Assembly (NCBI RefSeq): GCF_000829695.1
Contig: NZ_BBNN01000018.1
Span: 62,001 to 126,000, forward strand
Length of the DNA: 64,000 nt
Source of the DNA: Streptomyces sp. NBRC 110035
GTDB taxonomy: Bacteria; Actinomycetota; Actinomycetes; Streptomycetales; Streptomycetaceae
Direction: 5' to 3'
The translations under genes were made by a program, and so were the position numbers. Below the pieces are notes generated by a model, which was given only the letters and a program-made list of their open reading frames with translations, made no database searches and had not been told where the DNA came from. Positions 58,846 to 64,000 of this stretch are shown here, piece by piece; position 1 is the first letter of the stretch; every line of letters begins with the position of its first letter.

Positions 58846-59394
58846 TCAGGCGGGGTCGATCTCGCGCAGCAGACCGGTCTTCACGTCGAAGACGAACCCG
58901 CGCACGTCGTCGGTGTGCAGCAGGAACGGAGAGGTGCGCACCCGCTGCATCGACTGCCGTACGTCCTGGTCCACGTCCCGGAAGGACTCCACGGCCCAGG
59001 CGGGACGCTGGCCGACCTCCATCTCCAGGTCGTGCCGGAACTCCTCGGTGAGGGACTCCAGACCGCAGTTGGTGTGGTGGATGAGGACCACGCTGCGGGT
59101 ACCGAGCGCCCGCTGGCTGATGGTCAGCGACCGGATCACGTCGTCGGTGACGACACCTCCGGCGTTGCGGACGGTGTGGCAGTCGCCGAGCTCGAGACCG
59201 AGCGCGGCGTGCAGGTCGAGCCGGGCGTCCATACAGGCCACCACGGCGACACGGAGAACGGGCCGGGCGTCCATTCCGGGATCGGTGAAGGCGCTGGCGT
59301 ACTGCTCGTTCGCGCCCACCAGACGGTCGGTGACCGTGCCCTGGCCGGCTGTCGCGCTTCCTGAGCCCGTGGGAACCGATGCAGAAGTCGTCAT
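58846..59394 (-). CDS. beta-carbonic anhydrase
   Basis: A 182-residue zinc enzyme interconverting CO2 and bicarbonate. The ligands are Cys and Asp in VACMDARLD (CxDxR) and His and Cys in IHHTNCGLE (HxxC). Short beta-class form; FDVKTGLLREI ends it as in mycobacterial homologues. ATG 59394 is chosen; an earlier in-frame ATG at 59400 adds two residues. It is divergent from rsmH, with a 430-base region between. Confidence 0.9.
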   Translation of the reverse strand: MTTSASVPTGSGSATAGQGTVTDRLVGANEQYASAFTDPGMDARPVLRVAVVACMDARLDLHAALGLELGDCHTVRNAGGVVTDDVIRSLTISQRALGTRSVVLIHHTNCGLESLTEEFRHDLEMEVGQRPAWAVESFRDVDQDVRQSMQRVRTSPFLLHTDDVRGFVFDVKTGLLREIDPA

Positions 59395-59400
59395 AACCAT

Positions 59401-59829
59401 GACGGTACTGGTCACCCGCCCTCCGGGCTCGCTGTGAGACAGGACAAAGAATGCCATCCGCCTCTTGTGTGAGATGACCCACAAGGGGGGTGTGAGGCCC
59501 CTCGTACGGGTGGTTTCCCCGGGACGCGGTTGTCCTCGCGCCGAGGGCCGCGCCGCGCAGGCCGGTTGATTGACCGGGCCACACCGTGGACTAAAGTGAC
59601 GCGAAGCGGGAGGCGAGACTCCCACTGCACTGATTTCCCCGGAGAACCGGGCAGCGTCCCGGAGATCTCCCCGCGTGCGCTGCGCGTACGTACGGCTCGG
59701 CCTCCTCCCGTTCCCGGCCGGCTGTCGCCTCCGGCGCCGGCAGGCCGCCCCGTCCACACCGGGGGAGGGGCGGGGGCCCCGGCGGTGCGTCACGGCCGCG
59801 CCGGACCGTGAGAAGAGGGCCCAGAACCC
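59401..59829. other. divergent control region of the dcw cluster
   Basis: About 430 bases between carbonic anhydrase and rsmH. It contains the promoter at 59570-59597 and a leader of roughly 225 bases with several GC-rich dyads. No leader peptide is convincing; the plus-strand frame running through it begins inside the promoter. Confidence 0.5.
59570..59597 (+). promoter_or_regulatory. promoter of rsmH and the dcw cluster
   Basis: TTGACC (59570-59575), 16-base spacer, TAAAGT (59592-59597): the best HrdB-type promoter in the window. Confidence 0.75.
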
Positions 59830-60813
59830 ATGGGGCGCGAAGCGCATGCGAACACGGGCGGGCAGACCCGGCACGTCCCGGTGATGCTCCGGCGGTGCCT
59901 GGACCTGCTGGCGCCCGCCCTGGAGCGGCCGGGGTCCGTGGTCGTCGACTGCACCCTCGGCCTCGGCGGCCACAGCGAGGCCCTGCTGACGCGGTTCCCC
60001 GAGGCCCGGCTGATCGCCCTGGACCGGGACAAGGAGGCGCTGCGCCTGTCCGGCGAGCGGCTCGCCCCCTTCGGCGAGCGCGCCACCCTGGTCCACGCCG
60101 TCTACGACGAACTCCCCGACGTGCTCGCCCGGCTCGGGGTCCCGCGCGTGCAGGGCGTCCTGTTCGACCTGGGCGTGTCCTCCATGCAGCTCGACGAGGC
60201 CGACCGCGGCTTCGCCTACGCCCAGGACGCCCCGCTCGACATGCGCATGGACCAGTCGGCCGGCATCGGCGCCGCCGAGGTCCTCAACACCTACCCGCCC
60301 GGCGACCTCGTCCGCATCCTGCGCGCCTACGGCGAGGAGAAGCAGGCCAAGCGGATCGTGGCCGCGGTGGTGCGCGAGCGGGAGAAGGAGCCGTTCACCA
60401 CCAGCGCGCGCCTGGTCGAGCTGATCCGCGACGCGCTGCCGCAGGCCGCCAAGCGCACCGGCGGCAACCCGGCCAAACGCACCTTCCAGGCCCTGCGCAT
60501 CGAGGTCAACGGCGAACTCTCCGTGCTGGAGCGGGCCGTCCCGGCCACGGTGGGGGCCCTCGACGTCGGCGGACGGATCGCCGTGCTGTCGTACCACTCC
60601 CTGGAGGACCGGCTGGTCAAGCAGGTGCTCGCGGCGGGCGCCGCCACCACCGCGCCCCCCGGGCTGCCCGTGGTCCCCGAGCGTTACCAGCCCCGGCTCA
60701 AGCTGCTCACGCGCGGTGCCGAACTTCCCACCGAGGAGGAGATCGCCGAGAACCGGCGGGCGGCACCCGCGCGGCTGCGGGGCGCCGAGCGCATCAGGGA
60801 GCACCTCGGATGA
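59830..60813 (+). CDS. rsmH: 16S rRNA m4C1402 methyltransferase
   Basis: Methylates C1402 of 16S rRNA (old name mraW). The 327-residue protein opens with [13 protein letters not shown], carries the SAM motif [24 protein letters not shown] and the C-terminal [12 protein letters not shown] characteristic of RsmH. First gene of the division and cell-wall cluster; ftsL follows after 57 bases. Confidence 0.95.
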   Translation: MGREAHANTGGQTRHVPVMLRRCLDLLAPALERPGSVVVDCTLGLGGHSEALLTRFPEARLIALDRDKEALRLSGERLAPFGERATLVHAVYDELPDVLARLGVPRVQGVLFDLGVSSMQLDEADRGFAYAQDAPLDMRMDQSAGIGAAEVLNTYPPGDLVRILRAYGEEKQAKRIVAAVVREREKEPFTTSARLVELIRDALPQAAKRTGGNPAKRTFQALRIEVNGELSVLERAVPATVGALDVGGRIAVLSYHSLEDRLVKQVLAAGAATTAPPGLPVVPERYQPRLKLLTRGAELPTEEEIAENRRAAPARLRGAERIREHLG

Positions 60814-60869
60814 CGTGCCGGGCACGCGGGTACGGAAGGCAGGCTTCGGGCGAACCCAGGGGAGCGTGA

Positions 60870-61358
60870 GTGAGCAGGAAACCCGAACTCAGGGGGAGGG
60901 CGGCCCGTCTCGCGCGGCTCCTTCCCGCGGGACGGGCCCAGGCGGCCCGCACCCCCTTCGTCCTGCTGGTCGTCCTTCTCCTGGGCGGCGGCCTGATCGG
61001 GCTCCTGGTGCTGAACTCGGCGCTCAGCGAGGGCGCGTTCCGGCTCGACGACCTCGAGCGGGAGACGAAGAGCCTCACCGACGAGGAACAGGCCCTCCAG
61101 CGGGACATCGACGCCTACTCCGCCCCCGACGCCCTCCAGCGCCGGGCCCGTGAGCTCGGCATGGTGCCCGGCGGCGACCCCGCCTTCCTGAACCCCGACG
61201 GCGAGGTCAAGGGCGTCCCCAGCCCCGCAGCCGCCTCCCGTGCCCCCCTCGTGCTCGCCCCCGAGGCGCTGGCCACCGTGACGGCCCCGCTCCCGGACAC
61301 GGCACCGGGCGCGGCCGCCGCACCCACGTCCACCCCCGCATCGACTCCCGGCAGGTGA
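60870..61358 (+). CDS. ftsL: cell division protein FtsL
   Basis: Bitopic division protein of 162 residues: a basic cytoplasmic start, one transmembrane helix (about 29-50) and an extracellular leucine-containing coiled coil (SALSEGAFRLDDLERETKSL onward), then a Pro/Ala-rich tail. Sequence is weakly conserved but position, size and topology are those of FtsL, which with FtsB and FtsQ controls FtsWI. GTG 60870 has AGGGGAG upstream and the TGA overlaps ftsI. Confidence 0.88.
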   Translation: MSRKPELRGRAARLARLLPAGRAQAARTPFVLLVVLLLGGGLIGLLVLNSALSEGAFRLDDLERETKSLTDEEQALQRDIDAYSAPDALQRRARELGMVPGGDPAFLNPDGEVKGVPSPAAASRAPLVLAPEALATVTAPLPDTAPGAAAAPTSTPASTPGR

Positions 61359-63340
61359 CGGAAGTGTCCGACAGGGAACCGCCCCGCCGTCGCGTGCCCG
61401 GCCCCGGCCGGCCCGCCCGCCCGGGCGCCGGACGGCGCCCCGGGCCCGGTGCCCGGCCGGCCCGTACCCCCCGCCCGGCCCCGCGCCCCCGGCCGTCCCG
61501 CCCGGTGCCCCCGAAGGCCATCAGGCTGGGCAGCCCCCGTCCCCGGCTGCGCCTGGTGGGCCTGGCGCTGGGACTGGTCCTGAGCGTCTTCGTGGTCCGC
61601 CTGCTCCAGGTGCAGGCCGTCGAGGCCGACACCTATGCGGCCAAGGCCGGACAGAACCGCTACGTCGGCCAGGTGCTGGACGCCGAGCGCGGCCGGATCA
61701 CCGACCGCAACGGCATCGCCCTCGCGACCAGCGAGGACGCCTACGACATCACCGCCGACCCCACGATGTTCGCCCCGGACCAGCTGGAGATCTCCGACGG
61801 CCCCGAACAGGCCGCCGCCCTCCTCGCCCCGATCCTCGGCCAGGACCAGGACCAGCTGGTCGACAAGCTGCGGCCGGAGAACAAGGCCCTGCGCTACGTC
61901 AAGCTCGCCGGCCGTCAGACCCCCCAGGTGTGGCAGCAGATCAAGGACCTGAAGTCCGCGCTGGCCAAGAAGACGGAGACCGACACGTCCTCCGTCAACG
62001 TCCTCGCCGGTGTCCTGTCCGTGCCCACCAGCAAGCGGGTGTACCCCAACAACGAACTCGCCGCCGGGATACTGGGCTGGGTCAACGCCGAAGGCGAGGG
62101 CGGCGGCGGCATCGAACTCCAGATGGACAAGCGGCTCGCCGGCGAGGACGGCAAGATCCGCTACGCCCAGTCCGGCGGCCGTCTGGTGCCGACCGCGGGC
62201 TCCACCGAGACGCCGGCCGTCCCCGGCAGCGACATCGAACTCACCATCGACCGCGACCTCCAGTGGGCCGCGCAGGACGCCATCAGCGAGCAGGTGGAGA
62301 AGTCGAAGGCCGACCGGGGCTACGTCATCGTCCAGGACACCCGCACCGGCGAGGTCCTCGCCATGGCCAACGCGCCCGGGTTCGATCCGAACGACCTCTC
62401 CGAGGCCGATCCGGCGGCCCTCGGCAACGCCGCCCTCCAGGACGCCTTCGAGCCCGGATCCACCGCCAAGGTCCTGTCCATGGCGGCCGTACTGGAAGAG
62501 GGGGCGGCCACCCCGCAGACGCATGTCGTCGTACCCAACCGGCTGCACCGCGGCGACCGCCTGTTCAAGGACGACGTCGACCACCCGACCTGGTACCTCA
62601 CCCTCAACGGGGTGCTCGCCAAGTCCAGCAACATCGGCACCATCCTGGCCACCGGCCAGCTCGGCAGGACCCAGGCCGCCGCCAACAAGGTGCTCTACGA
62701 CTACCTGCGCGCGTTCGGGCTCGGCAGCCACACCGGACTCGGCTTCCCCGGCGAGACCAAGGGCATCCTCGCCCCGCCCGACGCATGGTCGACCTCCCAG
62801 CAGTACACGATTCCTTTCGGCCAGGGCGTGTCCGTCAACGCCATGCAGGCCGCGTCCGTCTACTCCACCGTCGCCAACGGCGGCGTACGCGTCGAACCCT
62901 CACTGGTGCGCGGCACCAGGGGGCCCGACGGGAGCTTCACCCCCGTCCCGAAGCCCGAGAAGACACGGGTCGTCAGCCAGAAGACGGCGAAGACGCTTGC
63001 CCGGATGCTGGAGTCGGTGGTCGACGACGAGGAGGGCACCGGCACCAAGGCGCGCATCCCCGGCTACCGGGTGGCGGGGAAGACGGGTACGGCCAACCGT
63101 GTGGATCCGGCCACCGGCAAGTACCACGGCTACACCTCCTCCTTCGCCGGATTCGCGCCCGCCGACCAGCCCCGCGTCACCGTCTCCTGCGTCATCCAGA
63201 ACGCCACCGAGGGCAGTTACTTCGGCGGCCAGATCTGCGGACCCGTCTACAAGCAGGTCATGGAGTTCGCCCTCAAGACCCTCCAGGTGCCGCCGACCGG
63301 CGCCGAACCCGCCGACCTCCCGGTCACCTTCACACGCTGA
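61355..63340 (+). CDS. ftsI: division-specific penicillin-binding protein 3
   Basis: Septal transpeptidase of 661 residues. After a 60-residue Arg/Pro-rich cytoplasmic stretch come one membrane helix (about 67-88), the PBP dimerisation domain and the transpeptidase domain with Ser369 in GSTAKV, Ser424 in KSSN, and KTGT from Lys576. GTG 61355 overlaps ftsL by four bases. A GTG nine bases later is an alternative. The Arg/Pro-rich start is long for FtsI. Confidence 0.95.
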   Translation: MTEVSDREPPRRRVPGPGRPARPGAGRRPGPGARPARTPRPAPRPRPSRPVPPKAIRLGSPRPRLRLVGLALGLVLSVFVVRLLQVQAVEADTYAAKAGQNRYVGQVLDAERGRITDRNGIALATSEDAYDITADPTMFAPDQLEISDGPEQAAALLAPILGQDQDQLVDKLRPENKALRYVKLAGRQTPQVWQQIKDLKSALAKKTETDTSSVNVLAGVLSVPTSKRVYPNNELAAGILGWVNAEGEGGGGIELQMDKRLAGEDGKIRYAQSGGRLVPTAGSTETPAVPGSDIELTIDRDLQWAAQDAISEQVEKSKADRGYVIVQDTRTGEVLAMANAPGFDPNDLSEADPAALGNAALQDAFEPGSTAKVLSMAAVLEEGAATPQTHVVVPNRLHRGDRLFKDDVDHPTWYLTLNGVLAKSSNIGTILATGQLGRTQAAANKVLYDYLRAFGLGSHTGLGFPGETKGILAPPDAWSTSQQYTIPFGQGVSVNAMQAASVYSTVANGGVRVEPSLVRGTRGPDGSFTPVPKPEKTRVVSQKTAKTLARMLESVVDDEEGTGTKARIPGYRVAGKTGTANRVDPATGKYHGYTSSFAGFAPADQPRVTVSCVIQNATEGSYFGGQICGPVYKQVMEFALKTLQVPPTGAEPADLPVTFTR

Positions 63341-63393
63341 CCGGCCGCGAACCCCTCGCGTCCGGCCGGCACGGAACCACCCAGGAACAGCCC

Positions 63394-64000
63394 GTGACAA
63401 CGACCTCCCCCGAACCCGGGAACCGGGACACCCCCCGCCCCGCACCGGCACCCGCCGCCCCGCATTCCTCCCCGCCGGCCCCACCGGGCGGCACCGCGCG
63501 CGGCCCCCTCTTTCGCTCCGCGGCGGGTGAGCCCGGTACGCTCACCGCCGTGCCACACGCTGATCAGTCCCAAACCACTCAGAAGGGCCAACCCGTGACA
63601 TTCCCCGGGCCGCCCCGGCCGGCGCGGGTCACCGCCACACCCCTCGCGGAACTCGCCGGTCAACTGGGTGCCACCGTGCCGCAGCGGACCGCCGACGTCA
63701 CGGGCATCACCCACGACTCGCGCGCGGTGCGCCCCGGCGACCTGTACGCCGCCCTTCCCGGCGCCCGCGTGCACGGCGCCGAGTTCGTCGAGCAGGCCGC
63801 GGGCCTCGGCGCGGTCGCCGTGCTCACCGACCCGAGCGGCGCCCAACGCGTCGCCGCGGCCGGACTGCCCGCCCTGGTGGTCGACGACCCCCGCGCGGGC
63901 ATGGGCGAACTGGCGGCCACGATCTACGGCCACCCGGGCCGCGACCTGCTCCAGATCGGGATCACCGGTACCTCCGGCAAGACCACCACCGCCTACCTCG
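63394..64000 (+). CDS. murE: UDP-MurNAc-tripeptide synthetase (MurE), 3' end outside the window
   Basis: Adds the third stem-peptide residue, expected to be LL-diaminopimelate in Streptomyces. Only the first 200 codons are here, reading open to the window end. The N-terminal substrate domain (LAELAGQLGATV, GITHDSRAVRPGDLYAALPG) and the ATP loop GITGTSGKTTTAYL are clear. The start is uncertain: GTG 63394 has AGGAAC upstream; GTG 63550 follows TACGCT by seven bases (leaderless style); GTG 63595 has GAAGGG upstream and begins the conserved part. Confidence 0.88.
   Translation, partial: MTTTSPEPGNRDTPRPAPAPAAPHSSPPAPPGGTARGPLFRSAAGEPGTLTAVPHADQSQTTQKGQPVTFPGPPRPARVTATPLAELAGQLGATVPQRTADVTGITHDSRAVRPGDLYAALPGARVHGAEFVEQAAGLGAVAVLTDPSGAQRVAAAGLPALVVDDPRAGMGELAATIYGHPGRDLLQIGITGTSGKTTTAYL

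Noticed and set aside
59596..59811. Leader open frame before rsmH starting at a GTG
   Set aside because: The GTG overlaps the -10 hexamer, so it would not be transcribed; codon use is not gene-like.

Overview
This 64 kb window is chromosomal DNA from a Streptomyces or very close relative. The evidence is the very high G+C content with third-codon-position bias, frequent GTG and TTG starts, an actinobacterial three-gene bc1 module (qcrCAB) with a two-haem QcrC, Streptomyces-type regulatory RNAs, and a gene order matching the S. coelicolor segment running from the cytochrome bc1 genes to the division and cell-wall (dcw) cluster (recalled, not searched). I see no mobile element, CRISPR array, tRNA or rRNA; nearly everything looks like conserved core genome.

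Layout. 0.1-6.2 kb: an L,D-transpeptidase lipoprotein, a small atypical receiver protein, then the respiratory operon ctaE-qcrC-qcrA-qcrB closed by a strong hairpin. 6.4-10.8 kb: trpD, a class V aminotransferase behind a SAM-IV-type riboswitch, a rhomboid/Lrp-like pair and a zinc-ribbon protein. 10.9-16.1 kb: a NYN-domain protein, two tandem NlpC/P60 wall hydrolases and a metalloprotease-like lipoprotein. 16.1-31 kb: envelope and lipid genes (GT87 and PimB-like glycosyltransferases, acyl-CoA synthetase, PlsC acyltransferase), an SRPBCC/ArsA-like/DUF5304 group, glucokinase, a nuclease/phosphatase-fold protein, an alpha/beta hydrolase and a two-component system resembling MacSR. 31-34 kb: a D-2-hydroxyacid dehydrogenase convergent with a fused anthranilate synthase that is preceded by a Trp-rich leader peptide and attenuator. 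34-41 kb: class II DAHP synthase, the bfd/bfr iron-storage pair with an iron box, a molybdopterin oxidoreductase, endonuclease IV and a PASTA Ser/Thr kinase. 41-48 kb: thiO-thiS-thiG under a TPP riboswitch, a ferredoxin-reductase-like flavoprotein, an Rv2175c-like DNA-binding protein, thiE, metF and a Tyr-rich membrane protein. 48-58.5 kb: a CrtI-like oxidoreductase, a TetR regulator, a HEPN protein with a DNA-damage-type promoter, a methyltransferase, a DUF3040 protein and the MoxR-DUF58-transglutaminase operon. 58.8-64 kb: beta-carbonic anhydrase and the start of the dcw cluster, rsmH-ftsL-ftsI-murE (murE cut by the window end).

How the genes work together. Four themes recur: aerobic respiration (ctaE/qcr); cell envelope and division (L,D-transpeptidase, NlpC/P60, PASTA kinase, PimB/GT87, rsmH-ftsL-ftsI-murE); aromatic amino-acid supply (trpD, trpEG, class II DAHP synthase), with Trp controlling trpEG by attenuation; and sulfur, one-carbon and thiamine metabolism (SAM-IV riboswitch gene, metF, thiOSG, thiE). 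Much of the order parallels the Mycobacterium tuberculosis Rv2160-Rv2196 region, which helps predict the role of the unnamed genes. A strong second pattern is that many genes carry a TANNNT -10 hexamer only 6-8 bases before the start codon, implying leaderless transcripts.

The most interesting points are the Trp attenuator, the SAM-IV switch on an aminotransferase gene, a PafBC-type promoter driving a HEPN protein, an ArsA-like protein with both P-loop lysines replaced, a lone receiver-like protein lacking the usual lysine, and a Tyr-repeat tailed membrane protein.
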